Positions 54,941-63,957 of a stretch of DNA of 64,000 nucleotides are shown in pieces (positions within the stretch are counted from its first letter, which is position 1; each line of letters begins with the position of its first letter). Location: the NCBI GenBank assembly GCA_965371245.1, contig CBDUXT010000020.1, positions 1-64,000 of the forward strand. The letters are read 5' to 3'. Both the position numbers and the translations under genes were made by a program. The DNA comes from CBDUXT01 sp965371245. Its GTDB lineage: Bacteria; Planctomycetota; Phycisphaerae; UBA1845. The notes beneath the pieces were generated by a model. It was not told where the DNA came from and searched no databases. It saw only the letters and a program-made list of their open reading frames with translations.

Positions 54941-55123
54941 TTCGCGTCGGAAGCCTTTCGCCTTTCCCGTTCCACCGCACCCGGCGCCGCCCCAACGGCA
55001 ATCACGCATTGCCAAGACGGCTCTGTTCCTGCAAGATGCGACCCAAGTTGCGGTTTGTCGAGGAGCGTCTCTCCCGATCCGCATGGCGTGAACGCCCGGC
55101 TCCTGGCCGGCTTGGAGTTGAAC

Positions 55124-55957
55124 GTGCCGGACACAACGCGCAGCAGCCCCACTCCTTCGATCACTCGAGACGGGCAAGGCGACGGGTCCGGCTCGGGATC
55201 TCCCATCGTTGGTGACATCGCGGCGTCAACCGCACCCGGCGGCTTGGAACCCGCGAGCGAAACGAACCGCGAGGCAAAGGGCAGCGACGTCATGGAACCG
55301 GTGGGGCCGACCGGGGGGACGGGGCTTTGGTGGCTGTCGGTGGGCGTGGGCGCGGTCATCCTGGTGCCACTGTCGTGGCTCTTGTCCAACGCGGCGCTGC
55401 TGCCGTTTCTGCTCGGCGTGTTCTTCTACGTTCTGTTCGGGCTCGTGGTCGGGGCCATCATGCATCGCGTCGCCGCCTCCGGTCGGCCGTATCCGCGCGG
55501 CGCCGTGCTGGTGGGGACGACGATCGTGGTGCTCGTCGGCTCGTCGGCTTCCATTGTTTTTGAGAGTCGCGACGTCCCGCGCAAGATGGCCAACCAGGCG
55601 GCCGAGACGACCTTCTACATCGGCGATCAAACGGCGGAAGCGTTCCGGTCCTCCGTGCAGGCGGACATGCTCCGCGTACTTCGAGAAGATTATGTACCAG
55701 GCGGTGTGATTGGGTACGTACACTGGGTGCTCACCAGCGGCGAGTTTCCAGCGGACCAGATCACAGGCATTTCACGCACGCAGCGTGCGACCCAGAGCGG
55801 CATCCTGTGGGGGGTGCGTGTCGTGGTTTCCATCGCCTTGTTGGGTCTGGGAATCGGCTCACAGACTTTCCTCCTGCGATTGACGGCGGACCCGGCCGTT
55901 ATTGCACCCCCCGACCCCGATCCGCCGATCGATGACGAGTCGCCGAAGGAGTCATGA
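55124..55957 (+). CDS. Hypothetical membrane protein (277 aa)
   Basis: No family recognised. After a polar Ser/Gly-rich start come three hydrophobic helices (WLSVGVGAVILVPLSWLL, FLLGVFFYVLFGLVVGAI, GAVLVGTTIVVLVGSSASIVF), a soluble loop of about 90 residues and a last helix (VVVSIALLGLGIGSQTFLL). GTG 55124 with GGAG six bases before it is the best start; the frame is open from 55055. It overlaps the NUDIX gene by 4 bases. Confidence 0.6.
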   Translation: MPDTTRSSPTPSITRDGQGDGSGSGSPIVGDIAASTAPGGLEPASETNREAKGSDVMEPVGPTGGTGLWWLSVGVGAVILVPLSWLLSNAALLPFLLGVFFYVLFGLVVGAIMHRVAASGRPYPRGAVLVGTTIVVLVGSSASIVFESRDVPRKMANQAAETTFYIGDQTAEAFRSSVQADMLRVLREDYVPGGVIGYVHWVLTSGEFPADQITGISRTQRATQSGILWGVRVVVSIALLGLGIGSQTFLLRLTADPAVIAPPDPDPPIDDESPKES

Positions 55958-56358
55958 TGGGTCAATCGGCCGGCCTTCCGACGTATGCCGTCGGCATCGT
56001 CGAACGCTACGACAACCATCTGCTCATCTTGGTAACCGAGACGAACCCCGAGCGCCCGCGTCTCTGGCAGTTCCCGCGCGGACCGATCGCCCCCGAAGAA
56101 ACACCCGAGGTGGCGATGCGGCGCATTGCCAGCGACCTGCTTGGGTTGGAAGTGGAAATCGTCGTCGGGCAGCCGCCGGTGCCTTGCTGGCTTGACGATA
56201 CCGAGGTGGAACTCAGGGTTTTTTTCTGCTGTCCGATCGAGGGAGAGGCGCACACGGACGAGCCGGTCGAACTTCGATGGGTGCCCAAGGCCCACTTGCG
56301 AGAGTACGACTTCGACGCCGCGTCTCAACCCGTCGCCGACTGGATACTCGAGAACTGA
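55954..56358 (+). CDS. NUDIX-fold protein with degenerate NUDIX box
   Basis: Protein of 134 aa that follows the NUDIX fold (YAVGIVERYDNHLLILVTE, WQFPRGPIAPEETPEVAMRR, VELRWVPKAHL). The catalytic box Gx5Ex7REUxEExGU begins correctly but the REUxEExGU part reads RIASDLLGL, so the metal-binding glutamates are missing. It is probably a binding or regulatory protein rather than a hydrolase. It overlaps the membrane-protein gene upstream and is likely co-expressed with it. Confidence 0.8.
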   Translation: MMGQSAGLPTYAVGIVERYDNHLLILVTETNPERPRLWQFPRGPIAPEETPEVAMRRIASDLLGLEVEIVVGQPPVPCWLDDTEVELRVFFCCPIEGEAHTDEPVELRWVPKAHLREYDFDAASQPVADWILEN

Positions 56359-56473
56359 ACGCGTCGCATGCGCGGCGCAGAGATCGTCCATCATAACGGT
56401 GCTTCACGCTTTGTTGATGCACAGGGTCATGCTGTTTATCATGCCGAGATCGATCATCGAACCGCTCGAACGG

Positions 56474-56532
56474 GTAGGGCGGGCTATTGCCCGCCTTCTT
56501 GTGGTCGAACGGCGGGCAATAGCCCGCCCTAC
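56474..56532. repeat. Paired palindromic element (family B) covering the guaA stop
   Basis: Perfect 22-base arms (56474-56495 and 56511-56532) with a 15-base loop. Each arm is a hairpin built on GGCGGGCAATAGCCCGCC. The guaA TAG stop (56529-56531) is inside the right arm. The fold could act as a bidirectional transcription end, but no T-run is present. Confidence 0.9.
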
Positions 56533-58079
56533 TCCCACTCGATGGTCGCCGGCGGTTTCGAAGAGATGTCGTAGACCACGCGATTGACTCCGTCCACCTC
56601 ATTCATGATTCGGTTGGCGATGGTTCCCAACAGTTCATAATCGACGTGGACCCAGTCCGCGGTCATGAAGTCGGCGCTTTCGACAAAGCGGACGGCCACA
56701 ACGTTTTGATCGGCGTAGCTTCGGTCATCGCCCATCACCCCTACGGTGCTCACGGGAAGCAACACCCCGAAGGCCTGGGCGATCTTGTGGTACCAGCCGG
56801 CCGTGCGGATTTCCTCGATGATGATGGTGTCCGCCGCCCGAAGCCGCGCGAGCCGATCGCGCGTCACCGGCCCCATGATGCGCACGGCCAACCCCGGCCC
56901 GGGGAACGGATGACGCCAGACCAGTTCTTCGGGCAAACCCAGATGCTCGCCCACCCGCCGTACCTCGTCTTTGAACAGGTCGCGCAACGGCTCGACCAGT
57001 TCGAAGCCGAGATCTTCGGGGAGCCCGCCGACGTTGTGGTGCAGCTTGATGTTGGCGGTCTGGCCGCCGGCACCGTGCCCGGACTCGATCACGTCGGGGT
57101 AGAGTGTTCCTTGGGCGAGGTAACGTGCGTCCGGCAGCCGCGTCGCCTCTTCCTTGAAGACGTCGATGAAGGTGTGGCCGATGATGATCCGTTTTTTCTG
57201 CGGATCGCTCACGCCATCCAGTGCGTCGAGGAATCTGTCGGCGGCGCGGGCGATGCGAAGATCCAGCTTGAAATGATGGCAGAAAGTGGACTCGACGAAG
57301 TCGACTTCGCCCTCGCGCATGAGCCCGTTATCGACGAAGATACAGGTGACCCGGTCGCCGATCGCCTCGCGAAGCAGTGCGGCCGTCACGGAGCTGTCCA
57401 CCCCGCCGGAGAGCCCGCAGATCACGCGAGCGTCGGCGTCCACCTGGGCGCGAAGCTTCTCGATGATTCGCTGAGAGACGTTGCCGACGTGCCAGTCGCC
57501 GGTGCAACCGCACACGTCGTGGACGAAATTGCGGATGATCCGCGCGCCGCTGGGCGTGTGCGTCACCTCCGGATGGAACTGCACGCCGAAGAAGGGTCTG
57601 GTCCGGTGCTTGACGGCCGCGATGGGACAGCTTGCCGTCTTGGCAAGCGGGATGAAATCCTCGGACAGCTCGCTGACGATGTCGCCGTGACTCATCCAGA
57701 CCGGCGTGTGCGTCGGCACGTGTGCCAGGAGCGCGTCGGCTTCGACCACCTCGAGTTGAATCCGACCGAACTCGCGCGAGGTGGTTGCCTTGACATCCCC
57801 GCCCAGCAACTCGCACGCAAGCTGCATGCCGTAGCAGATTCCCAACACCGGCAGACCCATATCGAGCACTTCGGCTCTACACCGCGGTGCATCCGCCGCG
57901 TAGACGCTGGCCGGCCCGCCGGAGAGGATCAGCCCCACCGCGCCCTCGGCGCGGATTCGATCGACCGTCGCGTCGGCCGGCAGGATCACGCTGTGGACGT
58001 GATTCTCGCGCACGCGACGGGCGATGAGCTGGACGTACTGGGCGCCGAAGTCAAGGACGACGACCGTCGCGGGTTTCAT
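56529..58079 (-). CDS. guaA: GMP synthase (glutamine-hydrolysing)
   Basis: Makes GMP from XMP with glutamine as ammonia source. The class I amidotransferase domain has the nucleophile Cys in GICYGMQLACELLGG and a His-x-Glu in VQFHPEVTHT. The ATP-pyrophosphatase domain has the P-loop CGLSGGVDSSVTAALL and IGHTFIDVF. The C-terminal dimerisation domain ends RVVYDISSKPPATIEWE, the family's universal end. Length 516 aa. Confidence 0.98.
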   Translation of the reverse strand: MKPATVVVLDFGAQYVQLIARRVRENHVHSVILPADATVDRIRAEGAVGLILSGGPASVYAADAPRCRAEVLDMGLPVLGICYGMQLACELLGGDVKATTSREFGRIQLEVVEADALLAHVPTHTPVWMSHGDIVSELSEDFIPLAKTASCPIAAVKHRTRPFFGVQFHPEVTHTPSGARIIRNFVHDVCGCTGDWHVGNVSQRIIEKLRAQVDADARVICGLSGGVDSSVTAALLREAIGDRVTCIFVDNGLMREGEVDFVESTFCHHFKLDLRIARAADRFLDALDGVSDPQKKRIIIGHTFIDVFKEEATRLPDARYLAQGTLYPDVIESGHGAGGQTANIKLHHNVGGLPEDLGFELVEPLRDLFKDEVRRVGEHLGLPEELVWRHPFPGPGLAVRIMGPVTRDRLARLRAADTIIIEEIRTAGWYHKIAQAFGVLLPVSTVGVMGDDRSYADQNVVAVRFVESADFMTADWVHVDYELLGTIANRIMNEVDGVNRVVYDISSKPPATIEWE

Positions 58080-58090
58080 GGGTCATTCCT

Positions 58091-59044
58091 TCAAAAAGTC
58101 AGACGGAGCGCATCGAACAACGGGTCGTGAAGCCAATCGAGACCGCGCCACCAAGCTGCGGCCGACACCGCCGCGATCACCGACGCTCCGAGTACGAAGA
58201 ACCCGGCCACGCGTCGCCGGGTCCGCGCCGGAGCGGCCATCCCGAGCCGTGCCGACCAGAACCACCACATGATAGCACCGAACCCGGCCAGTACACCCGC
58301 GCCGATGACCAGCCCGCGCCTGGGCGGGTACCAAGACCACTGGGCCATCGCGCCGATGTACGACACCGGCGAAAGCCCCAAGACCAACGTGGCCAGGAAG
58401 AGCGGCACCACCCACGCGGTTCCATAGTGAATTGCCGCCGACATGCGGCTCTCACCGCGGTAGGCAGGCGCGTGAGCCCGGGTGACCCCCGCGCGAACGG
58501 CGTAGAGCGCCAGCCAGAAGAGAAGCACGCCGGCCGCGAACGACGTCAAAACGGCGATGCAGGATTGCCAGGGGTTCCACCACAGGTCCACGCTGATTTC
58601 GGGTGCGAGGTTTGATGGAAGCGGTCGCGGCGCGGCGGCCACGTGAATCCAACCGTCGCCGGCCGGCTGCGTCGAGCCCGACGACTCGGTCGCGGCGGAT
58701 TGCGTCACCCAGCGCCATCCGACCTGCGTGCCCTGGAACAGACTCAAGCCGAGCGCCAGCAGCAAGACGTTCAGCCAGGCGAACCGGCGCGATGCGGCCG
58801 ACGAACGCATCAGCGCCAAATGCTTGAGCCGCTCGGCCCCGGAGAACCAGACCCACTCGCCCATCCGCTGCCACCCCGATTGACCGAAGGAATAGGCCCT
58901 CGCATAGGGCGTGACGTCCTGGCCGGTGACGCGGTCGTCGTGAAAGTCGAACGAGCAAAGCGGACAGTGGGATGGGACGGGCGGCGTCAGACGTTGCCCG
59001 CACGCCGGGCAACGACGGACCGATGTGCGGGTGGGGGTCATCAT
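58091..59044 (-). CDS. Hypothetical zinc-ribbon membrane protein
   Basis: Protein of 317 aa. The N-terminal zinc ribbon (CPACGQRLTPPVPSHCPLC) is cytosolic. Five or so membrane helices follow (e.g. WLNVLLLALGLSLF, FAAGVLLFWLALYAV, LFLATLVLGLSPVSYIGAM, VIGAGVLAGFGAIMWWF, VAGFFVLGASVIAAVSAAAW). No family recognised. It ends 11 bases before guaA on the same strand, so it is probably co-transcribed with it, but a link to purines is not implied. Confidence 0.7.
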   Translation of the reverse strand: MMTPTRTSVRRCPACGQRLTPPVPSHCPLCSFDFHDDRVTGQDVTPYARAYSFGQSGWQRMGEWVWFSGAERLKHLALMRSSAASRRFAWLNVLLLALGLSLFQGTQVGWRWVTQSAATESSGSTQPAGDGWIHVAAAPRPLPSNLAPEISVDLWWNPWQSCIAVLTSFAAGVLLFWLALYAVRAGVTRAHAPAYRGESRMSAAIHYGTAWVVPLFLATLVLGLSPVSYIGAMAQWSWYPPRRGLVIGAGVLAGFGAIMWWFWSARLGMAAPARTRRRVAGFFVLGASVIAAVSAAAWWRGLDWLHDPLFDALRLTF

Positions 59045-59145
59045 CGCCTGGTCGCAGTCGTCGTCGGGTCCGGCGCGGTCGCCGACTTGGGTGCGGTGTT
59101 GCGGCGAACGGTCCGGCGATGTTCAGGCAAGTCGTTCAGACGCGG

Positions 59146-59304
59146 GTGCCGTTTCCAAGAACGCTCTTCCGTTTTTCGAATGGCATGCCCAGGCCGGAGG
59201 CGCGGGCATGGGTCGGCCCACCCAGCACTTGGCCGCGCTGCGCTTGGCCATGCCACCCAACGACCGGGGCCGCGCAAATCGAGCCACCTCTCTGGAAACG
59301 GCAC
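59146..59304. mobile_element. Repeat family D with terminal inverted repeats (MITE-like)
   Basis: An element of 159 bases bounded by GTGCCGTTTCCA and its reverse complement TGGAAACGGCAC. The interior shares GGCATGCCC, GGCCGCGCTGCGCTTGGCCA and TGCCACCCAACGACCG with 49701-49829. The right end touches the stop codon (59304-59306) of the lipoprotein gene. No coding frame belongs to it. Confidence 0.7.
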
Positions 59305-59834
59305 TAACTACCTGACGGTTTCGCCGCCTCCTTTGTTTCCGATGCCGGTTCGGTGAGGGGGGACGCGTCGTGCGCCTCGGCCCCCGGAACGGAACGGCTC
59401 GGCTCGCCGTCACTTACCATCACACTCCAGGGCGGCGTCGCAACGGCGCTGACGGGATAGAGCGCAATGTTGGTCAGGAATCGACCCGTGCCGCAGACCC
59501 AAGCAAGGGAATCGACCCGCGTCCAGGCGAACTGGGTGTCGTCCCGGCGAGCCGCCTCGAAGGGGCCTTCGAACAGTAATGGGCCGTGGGTTACCGATCC
59601 GTCCTTCGCGCGGACCTCGATCGCGGCGTGCGAGCGCGTCGATTGGGCACGCTCGACCGGGGCGGCCAGCGCCGCTCGTGCCGACGGCGTCGTGATGACC
59701 GCCGGCGGGTACAGCTCATCGACAAAGGGGTTTTGAATGAGCTGACAACCGGTGCTCCAAAGCCCGGCCGATGCGAGGACCACAAGGATCGACCGCCGGG
59801 CGGGCCGCGCGAAACTGAAGAGTGTTCTATTCAT
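59304..59834 (-). CDS. Putative lipoprotein (176 aa)
   Basis: The longer open frame (to 60098) is cut to ATG 59834, where a signal sequence begins: SFARPARRSILVVLASAGLW then STGCQ, a probable but imperfect lipobox. The mature part is about 145 residues and has no recognised domain. The start overlaps the guaB stop by 8 bases, so translation is probably coupled. Its stop sits at the end of a family D element. Confidence 0.7.
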   Translation of the reverse strand: MNRTLFSFARPARRSILVVLASAGLWSTGCQLIQNPFVDELYPPAVITTPSARAALAAPVERAQSTRSHAAIEVRAKDGSVTHGPLLFEGPFEAARRDDTQFAWTRVDSLAWVCGTGRFLTNIALYPVSAVATPPWSVMVSDGEPSRSVPGAEAHDASPLTEPASETKEAAKPSGS

Positions 59835-61317
59835 GGCCGTGTTCCATTCCGTAATTCGGAGATTCCTTGGTGACGCTGACGTCGTGGGGGTGCGACTCGA
59901 CCACACCGGCCGTCGTGATCCGACAGAACCGGGCGCGCGTGCGCAGCTCCTCGACGGTTTGCGTACCGCAATAGCCCATTCCGGAGCGAAGCCCCCCGAC
60001 AAGTTGATAGATGAAGTCGGAAAGTGGACCACGAAACGGAACGCGACCCTCGACACCCTCGGGCACGAGTTTACCCGTGTTGGACATTGATTGGCCATAA
60101 CGCTCGGCCGAACCCTTCACCATCGCGCCCAGCGAACCCATGCCGCGGTATTCCTTGAAACGGCGCCCCTTCCAGGTGATGGTCTCGCCCGGCGCCTCCT
60201 CGAGACCGGCCAGCAGCGAGCCGAGCATCACGGTGTCGGCGCCCGCACCGAGGGCCTTGGTGATGTCGCCGGAGTGACGGATGCCACCGTCGGCAATCAC
60301 GGGGATGGAGACGGACGCGGCGACCCGGCAGACCTCCATCACGGCCGTCAGTTGGGGAACCCCGACGCCGGAAACGATGCGGGTGGTACAGATGCTGCCC
60401 GGTCCGATGCCGACCTTGAGGGCGTCCACACCGGCGTCGATCAGATCCTTGGCGGCCTCGGCCGTGGCGATGTTGCCGGCCAGAATCGCGATCGAATGCC
60501 GTTTGCGAATCTCTCGGATGGTGTTGATGACGTTCTCGGTGTGCCCGTGGGCGGTATCGACCACGATGACGTCCACATCGTTTTCGAGCAGTGTAGCCAC
60601 CCGCTCGAAATCATGAACGCCGACCGCGGCGCCGACGCGCAGTCGCCCGCGCTCGTCCTTGCAACTGCCGGGGAACTGGCGGCTACGCTCGATGTCGCGC
60701 ATGGTGATGAGCCCGGACAGCTTCCGCCGCTCATCGACGAGCAGGAGCTTCTCCACCTTGGCGTGTTTGAGCATCTCGGAGGCTTCTTCGAGCGTCGTGT
60801 TCGGCGGTCCGGTGACCAGATGCTCCGACGTCATCACGTCCCGGACCTTCAGATCTTCACGCTGGAGGAACTTCATGTCGCGCCGCGTGAGGATGCCGAC
60901 CAGAATCCCGCCCTCATCGAGGATGGGCACGCCGGAGATGTTCTGGAGCGACATGAGCTCCTTGGCGCGGATCACTGGCGCGTCCGGGCCAAGCGTCACG
61001 GGGTCGAGAATCACGCCACTTTCGGAGCGCTTGACCTTGCGAACCTCGCGAGACTGTGCCTCGGCGCTGAGGTTCTTGTGGATGATCCCGATTCCGCCCT
61101 CCTGCGCCAGGGCGATGGCCAAACGGGACTCGGTGACGGTGTCCATGGCGGCCGACACGATGGGAATGTTCAGGCGGATGGAGGCGGTGAGCCGGGTGCT
61201 CAGATCGATTTTTTCGGGAAGGATGGAGGAACGCTGCGGCACCAGAAGGACGTCGTCGAACGTAAGCCCCTCGGCAATGGGTTGTCGATCGTTGGAGGGG
61301 CACGGACTGTCTGACAT
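59827..61317 (-). CDS. guaB: IMP dehydrogenase
   Basis: Oxidises IMP to XMP with NAD. LTFDDVLLVPQ at the start, two CBS domains between about residues 100 and 215, the catalytic Cys in GIGPGSICTTRIVSG, IADGGIRHSGDITKALG, and the flap YRGMGSLGAM are all present. ATG 61317 with AAAGGTG eight bases before it gives 496 aa. guaA lies 1.7 kb downstream on the same strand, with a lipoprotein and a membrane-protein gene between. Confidence 0.97.
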   Translation of the reverse strand: MSDSPCPSNDRQPIAEGLTFDDVLLVPQRSSILPEKIDLSTRLTASIRLNIPIVSAAMDTVTESRLAIALAQEGGIGIIHKNLSAEAQSREVRKVKRSESGVILDPVTLGPDAPVIRAKELMSLQNISGVPILDEGGILVGILTRRDMKFLQREDLKVRDVMTSEHLVTGPPNTTLEEASEMLKHAKVEKLLLVDERRKLSGLITMRDIERSRQFPGSCKDERGRLRVGAAVGVHDFERVATLLENDVDVIVVDTAHGHTENVINTIREIRKRHSIAILAGNIATAEAAKDLIDAGVDALKVGIGPGSICTTRIVSGVGVPQLTAVMEVCRVAASVSIPVIADGGIRHSGDITKALGAGADTVMLGSLLAGLEEAPGETITWKGRRFKEYRGMGSLGAMVKGSAERYGQSMSNTGKLVPEGVEGRVPFRGPLSDFIYQLVGGLRSGMGYCGTQTVEELRTRARFCRITTAGVVESHPHDVSVTKESPNYGMEHGHE

Positions 61318-61358
61318 GCGGCGGGCACCTTTCACCATAGCACCTGGAACCCCAGCCT

Positions 61359-61523
61359 ATGGAACCCCGGGCGGATCGTCAAGGGCGTGCCGCGGCGGTC
61401 GTGGCGGCAAGCGAAGACCCAGCCGATACGCAGACCCTGGACGACACCAACTGGCTCGAGCTGTTCGGCCTCGACGATAACGGCACCGAGCCCTTCGACG
61501 GCTCGGACGCGATGCAGCCATGA
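61359..61523 (+). CDS. Possible small acidic protein (54 aa)
   Basis: A short frame divergent from guaB. It begins MEPRADRQGRAAAVVAA and ends with an acidic stretch (DDTNWLELFGLDDNGTEPFD). Third codon positions look GC-rich like the genes around it. No clear ribosome site is seen, so this is tentative. The rest of 61524-61733 holds only a short repeat-like phrase (GCCCGTAAGGAAGCGG, also at 49685). Confidence 0.35.
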   Translation: MEPRADRQGRAAAVVAASEDPADTQTLDDTNWLELFGLDDNGTEPFDGSDAMQP

Positions 61524-61733
61524 AGCTGAGGGTTTTGTCTTTGACCGAGCCGCGCCCGTAAGGAAGCGGTTGTCCCCGGGCGAACCGACGTCCCTATGTC
61601 CATCGACGTTGGTATGTCCGCTCCCTCACGGTCGTGGCTCGGAAAGAGCGGCCGGACGGGTGGCCCATTCATCGCGCAGCGATGGGTGGGGTCACGATGA
61701 TCGTACCACCGAAGATTCGGTAGCCAAGAAGAG

Positions 61734-63638
61734 TCACGGATCCAGGCAGAGCAGCTGAAAGGCTCGCATGTCGTCGAGGTCAATGTCGTTGTCGGCGTTG
61801 AAGTCGAAGGCTTCGCAGCCTGGCTTGCCGAGTCCGGCGTTGGGGCCGGTCAGGCATGTCGGCCAGGAAGAGAAGTCCGTCAGGTTGACCAGCCGGTTGC
61901 AGTCGAAATCGCCGACGCCGAACTCGTAGGCGCCCATATCGACTCGGCCGCAGAGGATGCGCGGGTGGCCGTCGGGGTCACGCAACATAACCGTGGCGGT
62001 CGGATCGCCCGCATCGATCAGCGGAGAGTTAGGCAGCAAGCGCAGGTTGTCGTCCTCGGTGCCGACGATGTCGTCCGGGCCGTCTGCATCTACGAACCGA
62101 GGGTCGATGTCTATGTTGCCGGCCCCGCCCCACATTCCCTCGCCGCCGGGTATGTTGCTGAAGTTGATGTTCGCGATGCTGTCATTACTAAGCAGGACGT
62201 CCGGACCGACACCATCAGTGGCAACGTTGTCCTTGAAGACACATCCCGAGACGCTTACGGTCCCCGATGCAATAATGGCACCGCCGCCACCTGCGATGTT
62301 TCCCACAAACACACAGTTCCGAATATCCAGATGACCAGACCTGCCTCGAATCGCTCCGGCGGATCCGGAGAAGGACGGCCCTCCCCCGCGATTCCCGCTG
62401 AAGATACAGCTATCAAGTTTCACGTTCTCACCGCTGATGGCGCCTGCCCGTCTCTCGGCGACGTTTCCGAAAAAGCCGCAGTTGATGATGTTAGTCAATG
62501 ACCCACTCGGAACCAGTGCGCCACCCTCGACGGCTGAGTTTCCAACGAACACACAGTCCACGATGTCCGGCGGCACCGGAAAGAGAAAGGAGCTCTGCAA
62601 GAGGAGGCCGCCGCCGAGGTTCTCGCTACGGTTGCGAATAAACCGACACCGCGAGATCGCACGATCGCTTTCGTATAGCAGGCCGCGGTCCTCGTTCTCG
62701 ATGAAGCTGCAGTCGGTGATCGTTGCTCTGCCCGGCGACAAAACAGTCATTCCGCCACCCGTGTTTCGCAACAACGTGCAGCCCGTGATCGTCGGATCCC
62801 CACTGGACACCCGCACACCCCCGCCCGAGCCCGAAGCGCCGTTGCCAACGAAGGTGCAGTTGCGGATCGTCGCCCAAGATTCCTCGATCAGAATCCCACC
62901 TCCTCGCTGCGCCCTGTTGTCGAGCCCCGCAGCGCTGTTCGCCTGACCTGCTGTCACCATGACGCTGTCCAAAACGGCCGTCGCGTCGGTGTCGCTCGCC
63001 GTGACGACGTGGTAGGCGTTGTCGCAATCAGGTCCGTTACAGAGATCGCAACACAGGAGCCGCGCGATGCGGACACACGTGCTGTCCCAGGAGGCCGCAC
63101 AAGACTCAAACCCGACCACCTCACAGACGGCGGCCTGACACGCGGCATCGTCGCAGCCGCCCTCAAAGCGTCTCTCGGTGCAACAAGTACTGGTCGGCGT
63201 GAAGGAGGGGTCGTCGTTGTTTCCCAGATCGCCATGCAGGATTGTCTGGTTCACGGCCGGGTCGCGTTGGGCTCGGTTCATCTCCCATCCGGCAAAGCCG
63301 CCGTAGATACCGACGCCGCTTCTCATGGCGAAGGTGGCGGAGCGGGGGTCATCGGCAGTGGTCCGCTTCGACGGTTTGTAAACGCCTGCTGCCACCCATA
63401 TCTCGCAGGGCGCGGTCGGAAGGCAAACGGCTCCCTTGGCCGCTGCGTCGAGGGCGAGCTGAAGATCGGTAAAAGCGCTCTTCCAGGAAGATCCATCGCC
63501 CGGACCCGTGGCGGCGGCGTCCACGAAGAAGATGCGCCCGGTCGGATCTGCCTCCGCGAATCCGACCGATCCGAGGAGTAAGGCTGCGGACACCGGAACC
63601 ACAATCACGCGCAATACCCATCGGTGTTGGTTGTTCAT
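61734..63638 (-). CDS. Secreted right-handed beta-helix protein with dockerin-like tail
   Basis: Extracellular protein of 634 aa. ATG 63638 with GGAGAGG nine bases upstream starts a signal peptide (HRWVLRVIVVPVSAALLLG). The frame is open to 63674, but that ATG is part of the -10 box. The body has repeated short beta-strands of the pectate-lyase/POMP type (e.g. CTFVGNGASGSGGGVRVSSG, CRFIRNRSENLGGGLLL, CVFVGNIAGGGGAII). A cysteine-rich insertion (CCTERRFEGGCDDAACQAAV) interrupts it near residue 155. The tail DFDCNRLVNLTDF...FDFNADNDIDLDDM is dockerin/EF-hand-like. No enzyme activity can be assigned. Confidence 0.88.
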   Translation of the reverse strand: MNNQHRWVLRVIVVPVSAALLLGSVGFAEADPTGRIFFVDAAATGPGDGSSWKSAFTDLQLALDAAAKGAVCLPTAPCEIWVAAGVYKPSKRTTADDPRSATFAMRSGVGIYGGFAGWEMNRAQRDPAVNQTILHGDLGNNDDPSFTPTSTCCTERRFEGGCDDAACQAAVCEVVGFESCAASWDSTCVRIARLLCCDLCNGPDCDNAYHVVTASDTDATAVLDSVMVTAGQANSAAGLDNRAQRGGGILIEESWATIRNCTFVGNGASGSGGGVRVSSGDPTITGCTLLRNTGGGMTVLSPGRATITDCSFIENEDRGLLYESDRAISRCRFIRNRSENLGGGLLLQSSFLFPVPPDIVDCVFVGNSAVEGGALVPSGSLTNIINCGFFGNVAERRAGAISGENVKLDSCIFSGNRGGGPSFSGSAGAIRGRSGHLDIRNCVFVGNIAGGGGAIIASGTVSVSGCVFKDNVATDGVGPDVLLSNDSIANINFSNIPGGEGMWGGAGNIDIDPRFVDADGPDDIVGTEDDNLRLLPNSPLIDAGDPTATVMLRDPDGHPRILCGRVDMGAYEFGVGDFDCNRLVNLTDFSSWPTCLTGPNAGLGKPGCEAFDFNADNDIDLDDMRAFQLLCLDP

Positions 63639-63672
63639 CCGGCGGAACCTCTCCATGGCGGCCTTGTCTTCC

Positions 63673-63701
63673 ATTATACGCCCGCGAAACGGAGATTTCC
63701 A
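63673..63701 (-). promoter_or_regulatory. Promoter of the beta-helix protein gene
   Basis: Minus strand TATAAT (63678-63673, perfect), 17-base spacer, TGGAAA (63701-63696, four of six). It gives a short leader containing the ribosome site GGAGAGG and supports the start at 63638. Confidence 0.75.
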
Positions 63702-63740
63702 CGTTCCACTGGTATCGCCGCGACTTCACGATCACAAACA

Positions 63741-63957
63741 CCGCGCAAGCTAGAGCATGCGGCTCGGCGCGCCGGCTCCACCGGGACGCCGCTGGGCGGG
63801 TGGTCCTGGCAGAACGTAGGGCAGGTCGTTGTTCCGCGTAAGCGGAACGTTGACCTGTCATGGGCGAGGCAGGTGAACCCCCCGGCGTGGCCGGGAGAAC
63901 CACCTGCCCTACGCTCTTGCAACGTCGTTGCGTGTCATGGGTAAGCGCAGCTTACCC
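63741..63957. repeat. Cluster of palindromic repeats at the window end
   Basis: A family A relative (63741-63767), then CGTAGGGCAGGT (63815-63826) with its reverse complement at 63902-63913 enclosing a GTTCCGC-GTAA-GCGGAAC hairpin (63831-63848), then GGGTAAGC-GCA-GCTTACCC (63939-63957). No gene is seen between 63702 and 64000. Confidence 0.8.

Noticed and set aside
56474..56532. Rho-independent terminator of guaA
   Set aside because: The hairpin is strong but lacks a T-run on either side and belongs to a dispersed repeat family, so terminator function is unproven.
59835..60098. 88-residue N-terminal extension of the lipoprotein
   Set aside because: It lies over the 3' part of guaB in another frame; the signal sequence starts at ATG 59834, coupled to the guaB stop.
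63639..63674. Start of the beta-helix protein at ATG 63674
   Set aside because: That ATG is part of the TATAAT box; ATG 63638 has a ribosome site and begins the signal peptide.
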